DNA of 64,000 nucleotides from Rhodococcus sp. X156 (GTDB lineage Bacteria; Actinomycetota; Actinomycetes; Mycobacteriales; Mycobacteriaceae). A program made the translations under genes and the position numbers. Below, in pieces: positions 47,259-54,841 of this stretch (positions are counted from its first letter, which is position 1; every line of letters begins with the position of its first letter). The notes beneath the pieces are model-generated. The model was not told the DNA's origin and did not search any database. It worked only from the letters and a program-made list of their open reading frames with translations. The DNA lies in NCBI RefSeq assembly GCF_004006015.1, contig NZ_CP034766.1, positions 3,443,001 through 3,507,000 of the forward strand, written 5' to 3'.

Positions 47259-48614
47259 TCAGTGCACGAGTGCGTGCTGCAGGCGGGTGGCGATGCGGCG
47301 GTGGTCGGTCAGCGCATCCGCCAGGCCAGGCAGGACCAGCTGACCGGAGTCGACCAAGATCCGGCCGTTCACCACGGTCGTCCAGGCGCGCGCAGGGCCG
47401 CACCGCAGCAGCGCCTCCACGGGGTCGCTGTGCGCACCCGCGAGCGAGACCGGGTCCATGTGCCAGGCGACCAGGTCAGCGACCGAACCCGGGACGAGCT
47501 TGCCCAGCTCGTCCTCCCAGCCGAGGCACCGTGCCGAGCCGACGGTGGCGATCTCCAGCGCGTCGCGCGCAGTCATGGCGGTCGGACCACCGGCGAAGCG
47601 CCCCAGCAGCAGCGCGGTCCGCGCCTCCAGCCACAGGGACGCGTGATCGGTGGAGGCGGAGCCGTCACACCCCAGTCCGACGGGCACTCCGGCCCGGCGC
47701 ATCGCTGCCACGCCCGCCGTCCCGCTGCCGATGAGCATGTTGGAGCTCGGGCAGTGCGCCACACCGACGCCGGCGTTCGCCAGCCGCTGGATCTCGTCGG
47801 CGGACGGGTAGATGCAGTGCGCGACCCACGAGCGGTCACCGGCCCAGCCGACGTCCTCGAAGTGCTCGACCGGGGTCCGTCCGTACCGCTCCAAGCAGAA
47901 GGTGTGCTCGTCGACGTCCTCGGCGAGGTGGGTGTGCATTCGCACCCCCGTCCGTTCGGAGAGCTCCGCGGTCTGCCGCATCAGCGTGTCGTCCACAGAG
48001 AATGGCGAGCAGGGTGCCAGCGCAATTCTGGTCATCGCCCCAGGCGCGGGGTCGTGGTACGCATCGATGAGTCGCTGGCTGTCCGCCATAATGGTGTCGG
48101 TGTCTTGCGTGACGCTGTCCGGCGGCAATCCGCCATCCTTCACCGACAATGACATGGAGCCGCGGGTCGGATAAAAGCGAAAACCAATGTCGCGGGCGGC
48201 TCGGATCTGTGCGTCGACGAGATTGGGGCGGGGGTGCACGTAGAGGTGGTCGGTGGACGTCGTGCACCCGCCCAGCAGCAGCTCGGCAATCCCGACGTAG
48301 GTGGAGACGTAGACCGCTTCCTCGTCCAGGCCCGCCCAGATCGGGTAGAGCCCGGTCAGCCAGTCGAAGAGCGATCCGTTCACCACCGGCCCGTAGGAGC
48401 GAGTGAGGTTTTGGTACATGTGGTGGTGGGTGTTCACCAGGCCGGGCGTGACCGTTCGCCCACCCACCGAAACCACTTGTTCCGCAGCAGGTTCCGTGCC
48501 AGCCTCGCCCACTGCCGCGACACGGCCGGACGTCACCGCCAACCAGGCGTTGCTGAGCTCAGACCCGGGCTCGAGGACGAGGTGGCCGATGTCGCGAATG
48601 ACCAGGTCGTGCAT
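47259..48614 (-). CDS. 8-oxoguanine deaminase-like amidohydrolase
   Basis: A 451-residue metal-dependent deaminase. The metal site is in TPGLVNTHHHMYQNLTRSYGPVVNGSLFDWLTGLYPIWAGLDEEAVYVS, closely matching the 8-oxoguanine deaminase/hydroxyatrazine hydrolase subgroup. Others are HTHLAEDVDEH, WVAHCIYPSADEI and GLGCDGSASTDHASLWLEART with the catalytic Asp. It converts aminated N-heterocycles (8-oxoguanine to urate in the prototype) and releases ammonia. It is the first gene of the operon, with a GGGAGG ribosome site, and is 134 bases from the permease gene. The true substrate here is unknown. Confidence 0.88.
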   Translation of the reverse strand: MHDLVIRDIGHLVLEPGSELSNAWLAVTSGRVAAVGEAGTEPAAEQVVSVGGRTVTPGLVNTHHHMYQNLTRSYGPVVNGSLFDWLTGLYPIWAGLDEEAVYVSTYVGIAELLLGGCTTSTDHLYVHPRPNLVDAQIRAARDIGFRFYPTRGSMSLSVKDGGLPPDSVTQDTDTIMADSQRLIDAYHDPAPGAMTRIALAPCSPFSVDDTLMRQTAELSERTGVRMHTHLAEDVDEHTFCLERYGRTPVEHFEDVGWAGDRSWVAHCIYPSADEIQRLANAGVGVAHCPSSNMLIGSGTAGVAAMRRAGVPVGLGCDGSASTDHASLWLEARTALLLGRFAGGPTAMTARDALEIATVGSARCLGWEDELGKLVPGSVADLVAWHMDPVSLAGAHSDPVEALLRCGPARAWTTVVNGRILVDSGQLVLPGLADALTDHRRIATRLQHALVH

Positions 48615-48992
48615 GAGGTACCTCCCACAGACAGACGAATGTGTGTCTGCGATGGCCCTCGCGCCCATCACTGGAGATGACGTCCTCCGCTGGAGGGGAG
48701 CTCCAGCTCGTTGCCGGCTGAGCCGGACGGACTGCTCGGGCCAGTGGTTCACGCCCTCGCAGAAAGGAAGCTACGCGCGGCGAACAACGGCGTGGTTGCT
48801 GTCGCGTTAACGGTGCGTAACGCACCACTGCCGCTTGACAGCAGATGTTGCGGCCGGGCACGGTGAGCGCTCGGCAAGCGCAGCGCAATCATCTGCCGGA
48901 GCGTGTGCTTTCGCCAGGTCACCATTTCCGGATGCTGTCTCGGCCATTCTTCCCAGCCCCCTTCCGTGCCCACCGATCGGAGCTCCGACAAC
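48615..48992. promoter_or_regulatory. Divergent control region of the catabolic island
   Basis: A 378-base gap with no supported gene. Three candidate sites: an imperfect inverted repeat at 48628-48649 (CAGACA ... TGTCTG outer arms) just upstream of the deaminase gene; a perfect 6-bp-arm palindrome GGTGCG-TAA-CGCACC at 48812-48826, which also contains TAACG twice at 10-base spacing; and TTGACA at 48835-48840 on the plus strand, a possible -35 for the ATPase gene without a convincing -10. No regulator gene lies in the island, so these may be read by a host regulator. Confidence 0.45.
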
Positions 48993-49829
48993 GTGATTGC
49001 CACTCGCTCACCCGCGGAGCACAGCACCGCCGCTGCCCGTCCCCAGCGCCCGCTCGGCACGGGCCTCGACGTGACCGGCCTGACCCGTTCCTTCAAGTCT
49101 GGGCGCACCTCCGTCGCGGCCCTCGACAACGTGGACCTACGCACCTCGGAGGGCCAGTTCCTGTCCTTGTTGGGCCCCTCGGGCTGCGGCAAGTCCACCG
49201 TTCTCCGCATCCTCGCGGGACTGGACCAGCCCGATGCGGGGCAGGCCCTCGTCCACGGCATGAGCCCGCGAGAGCTGCGCACGGCGCACGAGCTGGGGGT
49301 CGCATTCCAGGACTCGGCGTTGCTGCCCTGGCGCACCGTCGAGGCGAACATCGCGCTGCCGCGGCAGGCGGCTGGTCTGGCAGCCGAACCGGAGCTAGTG
49401 CGGGAGCTGATCGACCTGGTCGGCCTCAGCGGCTTCGAGAAGGCCAAGCCGGCGCAGCTGTCCGGCGGCATGCGCCAGCGGGTCTCGATCGCCAGAGCCC
49501 TCGTGCTCCGTCCGTCGGTCCTGCTGCTGGACGAACCCTTCGGTGCGCTCGACGACATGACTCGCCAGCGGCTGAACCTGGAGCTGCAGCGCATCTGGAC
49601 CGAGAAGCCGGCAACCACCCTCATGGTCACCCACGGCATCAGCGAGGCCGTGCTGCTGTCCGACGCCGTGGCGGTGATGAGCGCGCGGCCCGGTCGGGTG
49701 ATCGAGGTCGTGCCGATCGACCTGCCGCGTCCCCGCACCGCGGCGACGATGCGGACCGCCGAGTTTCACGCCTACGTCGACACGCTGACCGAGCTGCTGT
49801 TCCACGGCGGTGAGCTCCCCGACGGCTGA
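48993..49829 (+). CDS. ABC transporter ATPase (SsuB/TauB type)
   Basis: A 278-residue ATPase subunit, divergent from but belonging with the binding protein and fused permease. Walker [21 protein letters not shown]-loop [14 protein letters not shown], signature [15 protein letters not shown], Walker [14 protein letters not shown], switch His in VTHGISEAV, and a C-terminal [18 protein letters not shown] typical of nitrate/sulfonate/taurine importers. GTG 48993 is preferred; GTG 48966 is in frame. The gene ends 37 bases before the right-hand 36-bp repeat. Confidence 0.92.
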   Translation: MIATRSPAEHSTAAARPQRPLGTGLDVTGLTRSFKSGRTSVAALDNVDLRTSEGQFLSLLGPSGCGKSTVLRILAGLDQPDAGQALVHGMSPRELRTAHELGVAFQDSALLPWRTVEANIALPRQAAGLAAEPELVRELIDLVGLSGFEKAKPAQLSGGMRQRVSIARALVLRPSVLLLDEPFGALDDMTRQRLNLELQRIWTEKPATTLMVTHGISEAVLLSDAVAVMSARPGRVIEVVPIDLPRPRTAATMRTAEFHAYVDTLTELLFHGGELPDG

Positions 49830-49866
49830 CCTGATCCCTGAACCTGGGTGAGCCCCGCGCACCCCG

Positions 49867-49902
49867 GCGATGAGACCGCACGCCCCACCGGCCTGGTTCC
49901 TC
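49867..49902 (+). repeat. Right copy of the 36-bp direct repeat
   Basis: Identical to 36713-36748 in sequence and orientation. It lies between the island's ABC ATPase gene (stop 49829) and the next chromosomal gene (start 49958). It is candidate attR. Confidence 0.95.
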
Positions 49903-49957
49903 TATCGTCGGTGAGCAGAACCATCGCTGCCGCGCTCGCTGAGAGGCAGGGGCATCC

Positions 49958-50884
49958 ATGCTGGTCGGCCTGCTCTGCGCCCTGCTCGCCTGCATCAGCT
50001 ACGGCACCTCGTCGGTGCTGCAGGCCTACGCCGCCCGCCGCTCCGCCGCCCGGGCCAAGGCGCAGGGTGCGACCAACCAGGCCACCAGCTCCGGCGCCCC
50101 CACCCTGGCCGCCACGCTCGCCGCGGTGCTCAGCTTCTGGTACGTCGCCGGCACCCTGCTCGACGTGCTGGGCTTCGCCAGCAACGCCGTCTCGGCGCGG
50201 CTGATCCCGCTGTTCCTGTCCCAGACGATCATGAGCTCCAACCTGGTGGTGACGGCGCTGCTGGCCGTGGTGGTGCTGCACACCCGGCTGTACCGGCGGG
50301 ACTGGGTGGCCATCGCGGTGGTCGTGGCCTCGCTGCTGGCCCTGGGGGTCTCGGCCGGCAAGGAGGGCGGCGGCGACGTCGACCCGGTGCTGCACTGGAG
50401 CCTGCTGGGGATCGCCGTCGCGCTGCTGGTGATCGGCCAGCTCACCGTGCGCCGGCTGGGCAGCCGTGGATCGATCGCCGCCGGGTTGTTCGCGGGGCTG
50501 GGGTTCGGGGTGCTGGCCATCGCGGTGCGGGTGACCGAGGGGCTGGACCCGCTGGACGTTCCCGTGCTGCTCAGCGACCCGGCCTCGTGGACCATCGCCC
50601 TGGGCGGCATCGGCGGGTACTACCTCTTCACCGTCGCCCTGCAGCTGGGCTCGGTCACCGGGGCCACCGCCGCGCTGGTGGTGGGCGAGACGGTGATCCC
50701 GGGCGTGGTGGGCGTGTGGCTGCTCGGCGACGCCGCCAAGCCCGGGCTGCAGTGGCTGGCGGCGCTGGGCTTCGTCTTCGCGGTGGTGGGCGCGGTGGCC
50801 GTGGCGGTGTTCGGCAACGCCGAGGCTGAGGGCGGCGGGGCGACCGAGCCCGGCGGTGAGCAGCCCGCCCCGGCCACCGGGTAG
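49958..50884 (+). CDS. Multi-spanning membrane protein, DMT-superfamily-like
   Basis: A 308-residue integral membrane protein with about nine to ten predicted transmembrane helices in two similar halves, as in EamA/DMT transporters: MLVGLLCALLACISYGTSSVLQA, LIPLFLSQTIMSSNLVVTALLAVVVL in the first half, and GGYYLFTVALQLGSVTGATAALVVGETVIPGVVGVWLLGD in the second. The C-terminus is Gly/Pro-rich and cytoplasmic. An AGAGGCAGGGG site precedes the ATG. Substrate unknown. It is divergent from the SNF2 helicase gene once the island is removed. Confidence 0.85.
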   Translation: MLVGLLCALLACISYGTSSVLQAYAARRSAARAKAQGATNQATSSGAPTLAATLAAVLSFWYVAGTLLDVLGFASNAVSARLIPLFLSQTIMSSNLVVTALLAVVVLHTRLYRRDWVAIAVVVASLLALGVSAGKEGGGDVDPVLHWSLLGIAVALLVIGQLTVRRLGSRGSIAAGLFAGLGFGVLAIAVRVTEGLDPLDVPVLLSDPASWTIALGGIGGYYLFTVALQLGSVTGATAALVVGETVIPGVVGVWLLGDAAKPGLQWLAALGFVFAVVGAVAVAVFGNAEAEGGGATEPGGEQPAPATG

Positions 50885-50896
50885 GCCGCCGTGGCG

Positions 50897-51544
50897 CTAG
50901 TCCTGCTCCGGCTGCTGCATGCCCGGCAGCGCGATGAACAGTCCCTCCGCGGAGACGCAGACCTGACCCTCGTGCTCGATGCTCCCGACGGTGCGGATCT
51001 TGCGGCCCTCGATGCTCAGGCACTCGGTGCGCACCGTCAGCGGGACGTTCAGCGGGGTCATCCGGTGGTAGGTCATGGTCAGCGACGCGGTCACTCCGGG
51101 CTTGCCCGCCCAGCCGTTGCACACCCCGAGGGCGTGATCCAGGATCAGCGCGCTCACCCCACCGTGGGCGTGGTGCGGCGGCCCGTGGTGCAGCCAGTTC
51201 AGGGTGACCTCGCCGATCATCGTGCGGGGTCCGTCGCCGACCAGCCGCAGGGGCGGGGCCACCACGTTGCGGGCCCCCGAGGCCGGGTCGTGCTCGGGCG
51301 GGCGCTTCCACCCGCGCAGCTCGTCAGCGACCTGCTCGTGGCTCGGGGCGCCCACGGCCAGGCGGGCGGCGATGGCGTCGAGCTGGGCGGCGATGTCCTG
51401 CAGCTCCTCGGCCGGCAGGTCGGTGCGCAGCAGGGCCTCCCCCACGCGCCGGGTGGCCTCCACCACTGCCACCGGGTGGCCGGTCGGACTCTGGCCGTTG
51501 GGGCTGGCCGAGCCGAAGCCGGTGTCTGCCTGGGTCATCTGCAT
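50897..51544 (-). CDS. PaaI-type hotdog thioesterase
   Basis: A 215-residue protein with a helical N-terminal region and a C-terminal hotdog domain: NWLHHGPPHHAHGGVSALILDHALG, with the HGG...LD catalytic pattern of PaaI/HGG thioesterases, followed by TASLTMTYHRMTPLNVPLTVRTECLSIEGRKIRTVGSIEHEGQVCVSAEGLFIAL. It hydrolyses acyl-CoA thioesters. It is divergent from a TetR gene across a 90-base AT-rich gap with a likely operator, so it is probably that regulator's target. Confidence 0.87.
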   Translation of the reverse strand: MQMTQADTGFGSASPNGQSPTGHPVAVVEATRRVGEALLRTDLPAEELQDIAAQLDAIAARLAVGAPSHEQVADELRGWKRPPEHDPASGARNVVAPPLRLVGDGPRTMIGEVTLNWLHHGPPHHAHGGVSALILDHALGVCNGWAGKPGVTASLTMTYHRMTPLNVPLTVRTECLSIEGRKIRTVGSIEHEGQVCVSAEGLFIALPGMQQPEQD

Positions 51545-51584
51545 TCTGCCTCTCGGGGCTGTTCGCCCGGACGGGCAGGGAAAC

Positions 51585-51598
51585 TAGTATGTATTCTA
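51585..51598. promoter_or_regulatory. Candidate TetR operator between thioesterase and regulator genes
   Basis: TAGTATGTATTCTA: inverted arms TAGTAT and ATTCTA with one mismatch, in an AT-rich patch that contrasts with its GC-rich surroundings, 41 bases from the thioesterase start and 37 bases from the TetR start. Location fits autoregulation and control of the divergent gene. Confidence 0.5.
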
Positions 51599-51634
51599 AT
51601 TGTGTACCACCCAGGACGGTGGAAGGGTAGGCAG

Positions 51635-52279
51635 ATGCCTCGTGTAGCCGACAGCAGGTCAGCGGCCGCTCCCACCACCCAGCCGCAACGGGCCCGCAGG
51701 GTGCGCATCCTGCAGGCCGCGACCGAGCAGGCCATGGCCAAGGACTTCGACCGGGTGCAGATGCACGACGTGGCCGAGGCCGCCGAGGTCGCCATCGGCA
51801 CGCTGTACCGCTACTTCCCGTCCAAGACCCACCTGTTCGTCGGCGTGATGGCCCGGCAGGTGCAGGGCCTGAGCGAGGGCTTCGCCCGCAACCCCCCCAC
51901 CGGCGGCACCCCCGCCTCGCGCATCTTCGACACGCTCTGGGGCATCCACGGCTACCTGTTGGACAACCCCACGCTGGCGTCGGCGATGATCCAGGCGGTG
52001 CAGTCGGCCAACGCCGAGACCGTGCCCGAGGTGCGCGTCATCGACACCTCCATCCGGGAGGCGCTCGCCCGGGTGCTGGGCACCGACGACCCCGACCAGG
52101 ACACCGCCGCGGTCATCCGCATCCTCATCATGATGTGGTTCGGCATCCTGCAGTCCAGCCTGAACGCCCGGTTCACCACCGCGGAGGCGGAGTACGACCT
52201 GCGGCTGGCCTGCCACCGGCTGCTGGACGGGCGGGCGGTGGGCACCAGCGGAGCCCCCGGGGCGGAGGACCAGCCGTGA
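51635..52279 (+). CDS. TetR-family regulator
   Basis: A 214-residue repressor. N-terminal HTH: RILQAATEQAMAKDFDRVQMHDVAEAAEVAIGTLYRYFPSKTHLFVGVMARQ, recalling KstR-like regulators of lipid/steroid catabolism, then an all-helical ligand-binding domain. The ligand would be an acyl-CoA or hydrophobic compound given the divergent thioesterase, but that is inference. ATG 51635 has a GAAGGGTAGG site. Its stop overlaps the macrodomain gene by four bases. Confidence 0.88.
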   Translation: MPRVADSRSAAAPTTQPQRARRVRILQAATEQAMAKDFDRVQMHDVAEAAEVAIGTLYRYFPSKTHLFVGVMARQVQGLSEGFARNPPTGGTPASRIFDTLWGIHGYLLDNPTLASAMIQAVQSANAETVPEVRVIDTSIREALARVLGTDDPDQDTAAVIRILIMMWFGILQSSLNARFTTAEAEYDLRLACHRLLDGRAVGTSGAPGAEDQP

Positions 52280-52785
52280 CCGAGCTGCGGGTGGTCGAGG
52301 GCGACATCACCGCCCTGCCGGTGGATGCCGTGGTGAACGCAGCCAACTCGGGGCTGCTCGGCGGTGGCGGGGTGGACGGGGCGATCCACCGTGCCGGCGG
52401 CCCGGAGATCCTCGCGGCGTGCCGGCAGCTGCGCGCGAGCAGCCTGCCCGACGGGCTGCCGGCCGGGCAGGCGGTGGCCACCACGGCGGGTCGCCTGCCG
52501 GCCCGGTGGGTCATCCACACCGTGGGCCCGGTGTACTCCCGCAGCCAGGACCGCTCAGCTGTGCTGCGCTCGGCCTACACCGCCAGCCTCGCCGTGGCCG
52601 ACGAGCTGGGCGCGACGAGCGTGGCCTTCCCGCTGATCTCCGCCGGGGCCTACGGCTGGCCGCTGGAGGACGCCGTGAGCCAGGCGCTCACCGCGATCCG
52701 CAACGCACCCACCACGGTGGACGAGGTGACGCTGGTGGCGTTCTCACCGGCGGTGGCCGAGGAGATCCAGCGCCAGCTCCGCTAG
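52276..52785 (+). CDS. Macrodomain protein (O-acetyl-ADP-ribose deacetylase-like)
   Basis: A 169-residue single macrodomain. ADP-ribose-binding elements are VVEGDITALPVDAVVNAANSGLLGGGGVDGAIHRAGG, with the Asn and the GGGGVD loop of MacroD/YmdB hydrolases, and VAFPLISAGAYGWPLEDA for the phosphate loop. Members remove ADP-ribose from proteins or deacetylate O-acetyl-ADP-ribose. GTG 52276 overlaps the TetR stop (GTGA), and it overlaps the convergent channel gene by 4 bases. Confidence 0.93.
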   Translation: MTELRVVEGDITALPVDAVVNAANSGLLGGGGVDGAIHRAGGPEILAACRQLRASSLPDGLPAGQAVATTAGRLPARWVIHTVGPVYSRSQDRSAVLRSAYTASLAVADELGATSVAFPLISAGAYGWPLEDAVSQALTAIRNAPTTVDEVTLVAFSPAVAEEIQRQLR

Positions 52786-53339
52786 GACGGCGGGTCGTCC
52801 CCGGCGGCGGACCGGCTGCGCCCGGCGCGCACCGCCAGCAGCACCAACCGCCCGCCCAGGCCCAGCAGCACCAGGTTGGCCAGCATCTGCACCGTCACCA
52901 CCGCACGGGCCGCGTCGGTGTCAGCGGTGATGTCGCCGAAGCCGACCGTGCTGGCCACCGTGACGGTGAAGTACAGCGCGGCCATCCGGGACAGCGGCTC
53001 GGCGAAGCTGGTCGGGCTGGCCTCGCTCATCAGGTGGTAGACCATCGCGAACCCCACGAGGTAGGTCGGCACCACCGCGGCCAGCGCCTCCGCCGCCTGC
53101 ACCACCGGGTACCGGTCCCGGGTGATCCGGTAGACCTGCCACGCCGCGACCACCACGACGACGACGAGCACGGCGACCAGCAGCACCCAGGTGCGCACGT
53201 CGTCCACCCGCCGCAGTGGAAGCACGAAGTACGCCACCACCAGCACCACCGCGGTGCCGGTGGGCCACACCACCGCCCGACGCAGCAGCGAGCGGCGCTG
53301 CTCCGCGCTGAGCTGCGCGTAGGAGCGACCTGTGGACAC
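52782..53339 (-). CDS. Two-pore-helix potassium-channel-like membrane protein
   Basis: A 185-residue membrane protein with about four transmembrane helices. The last pair frames a pore loop: FAEPLSRMAALYFTVTVASTVGFGDITADTDAARAVVTVQMLANLVLLGLGGRLVLLA, with the selectivity filter TVGFGD (variant of TVGYGD). The first two helices are WPTGTAVVLVVAYFVLP and VLLVAVLVVVVVVAAWQVY. There is no RCK or cyclic-nucleotide domain. Role: potassium flux; gating unknown. Confidence 0.9.
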   Translation of the reverse strand: MSTGRSYAQLSAEQRRSLLRRAVVWPTGTAVVLVVAYFVLPLRRVDDVRTWVLLVAVLVVVVVVAAWQVYRITRDRYPVVQAAEALAAVVPTYLVGFAMVYHLMSEASPTSFAEPLSRMAALYFTVTVASTVGFGDITADTDAARAVVTVQMLANLVLLGLGGRLVLLAVRAGRSRSAAGDDPPS

Positions 53340-53423
53340 CCACGCCTCCCCGCACGCCGCCGACCGGGGCCAGGACCCGACGCTACGCAGCCCGACAGCG
53401 CCCGGCCAGGCGAGCGCGGTGGG

Positions 53424-54689
53424 TTACTGGGCCAGGCGGGTGCGGTTGGCGCCCAGGTCAGCGGAGTCGGCAGCCGCGCGGCCGGCGTGCCAGCCCTGCG
53501 CGTCCACCGGTCGGCTGCGGCGCACCACCACGTCGGGAAACAGCTGGGTGAACACCTCCGCCACCGCCTCGCCGCGCTCGCGCAGCACCGGCACCAGCTC
53601 CGCGCCGTAGGCCTGCGCGGCCTCGTCCTGGGCGTGGCGGCTGCTGCGCTCGAGCAGCTCGCCCACCCGCACCGCGTAGGCGATGAGGAAGGCCCGCCGG
53701 AAGGAGCGCGAGCGGTTCTCGCTGCCCTGCCCCGGCTCGGTCATCGCCCGGGTGGCCTGCAGCAGCAGCGAGGTGAACAGCAGCTCCACCAGGTCGAGGT
53801 CCTCGGGCAGACCCACCAGGGTGGCCACGCCCAGGCTCTCCGCCCAGATCAGCCGGGCCCCGTTGGCCTCGGCCACCACGCTGAGCAGCTGTGCCTTGCC
53901 GTCGGGGTAGGGGGTCTCGACGTGCACCCGGCGGGCGCGCACCTGGCCGAGCACCCCGCTGCCGGCACCGGCCCGCAGCACGGCCACGTCGATGGCGTAG
54001 CGCGTCATCAGGTCCTGGGCCTTGGCGCTGAGCGCCTCAGCCTCCTCGGGATAGTCGGTGGACTCCGCCTTGGCCAGCAGGGCCCGGATGCGGGCCAGCA
54101 TCTTTGGCTCGCCAGCGCCTCCGCTGCCCGCCACCGGGGTGAGCACCGGGCCGGTGGACCACTGTGACGGCGGAGGGCTGAGCACCTGCAGCGTGGGCAG
54201 CGTGGTGAGGCGGTGCAGCAGGCACGCCACGTCGTACCAGGCCTCGGTGGGTGAGAGCAGGTGGCGCCTGCTCCACGCCGCGGTGTCCGCAGCAGCCGTC
54301 TCGGCGCCGATCGTGTGCAGCTGCACCGACCACTCCTCCGGCAGGTCCGGCCGGGCCCGGACGTCGCCCGCCACCAGCCCCACGGCCAGGTCGACCACCG
54401 TGGCCGGCCAGTCACGCCGCACCACGTGGGCCACGTCGGCGGGCTGCCACCCGTGATCCCACAGCGTCTCCAGCACCGGCTGCAGCACCGGCCAGGCGCC
54501 CTCGGCCTCAGCATCCAGCCGCGCCAGGCGCTGCACGTACCCGTCGAGGCGACGGGTCTCGGTGCGGGTGCCGCCCACCAGGGCCGCCGCGGCGTGCAGC
54601 AGCTCGGCCACCGACGCGTCGGCAGCCGGCTCGGGGGCCAGACGGGAGGTGCGCTGGGCACCCGGACGCTTCTTGCTCGAGGAACCCAC
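53424..54689 (-). CDS. DUF2786-containing protein (paralogue 2)
   Basis: A protein of about 421 residues collinear with the 23.8-25.1 kb protein: LWDHGWQPADVAHVVRRDWPATVVDLA, the core KMLARIRALLAKAESTDYPEEAEALSAKAQDLMTRYAIDVAV, GARLIWAESLGVATLVGLPEDLDLVELLFTSLLLQATRAM, FRRAFLIAYAVRVGELLERS, and DAQGWHAGRAAADSADLG. The N-terminal start is uncertain: GTG 54689 is used; GTG 54746 would add 19 residues. Neither has a good ribosome site. Conservation along the whole length points to a shared, still unknown function. Confidence 0.83.
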   Translation of the reverse strand: MGSSSKKRPGAQRTSRLAPEPAADASVAELLHAAAALVGGTRTETRRLDGYVQRLARLDAEAEGAWPVLQPVLETLWDHGWQPADVAHVVRRDWPATVVDLAVGLVAGDVRARPDLPEEWSVQLHTIGAETAAADTAAWSRRHLLSPTEAWYDVACLLHRLTTLPTLQVLSPPPSQWSTGPVLTPVAGSGGAGEPKMLARIRALLAKAESTDYPEEAEALSAKAQDLMTRYAIDVAVLRAGAGSGVLGQVRARRVHVETPYPDGKAQLLSVVAEANGARLIWAESLGVATLVGLPEDLDLVELLFTSLLLQATRAMTEPGQGSENRSRSFRRAFLIAYAVRVGELLERSSRHAQDEAAQAYGAELVPVLRERGEAVAEVFTQLFPDVVVRRSRPVDAQGWHAGRAAADSADLGANRTRLAQ

Positions 54690-54803
54690 GGGTCCATTGT
54701 CCGTCTTCGCCCACTTCCTCCGACCGTGGGCTCCCTCACCGTCCACAGCAACGCTGCAGGCAGCGCTGGTGCCGCCCCGGTAGGCAGCGACCCACCCCTG
54801 CTG

Positions 54804-54822
54804 TTAGGTTCCCCTTACCTAA
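54804..54822 (+). promoter_or_regulatory. IdeR/DtxR iron box
   Basis: TTAGGTTCCCCTTACCTAA, a 19-base interrupted palindrome matching the DtxR/IdeR consensus (TTAGGTTAGGCTAACCTAA) at both arms, 19 bases upstream of the ATG of the siderophore-binding lipoprotein gene. With iron the repressor should bind and shut the operon; iron starvation should induce it. Confidence 0.88.
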
Positions 54823-54841
54823 CCGTCGTCTGAGGAGAACC

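Larger units (their letters stand above)
36713..49902. mobile_element. Putative laterally acquired 13.2-kb catabolic island between 36-bp direct repeats
   Basis: Twelve catabolic and transport genes are bounded exactly by the two 36-bp direct repeats. Outside the repeats the chromosome would read as an ordinary divergent pair (SNF2 helicase, DMT-like membrane protein) with a roughly 280-base intergenic region containing one copy of the repeat. Counted samples give lower GC inside (34/60 at 44821-44880; 38/60 at 42301-42360) than outside (45/60 at 35041-35100; 45/60 at 50401-50460). There is no integrase, transposase or terminal inverted repeat inside, so the mechanism of insertion is not shown. 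Gain by lateral transfer is an inference. Confidence 0.6.
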
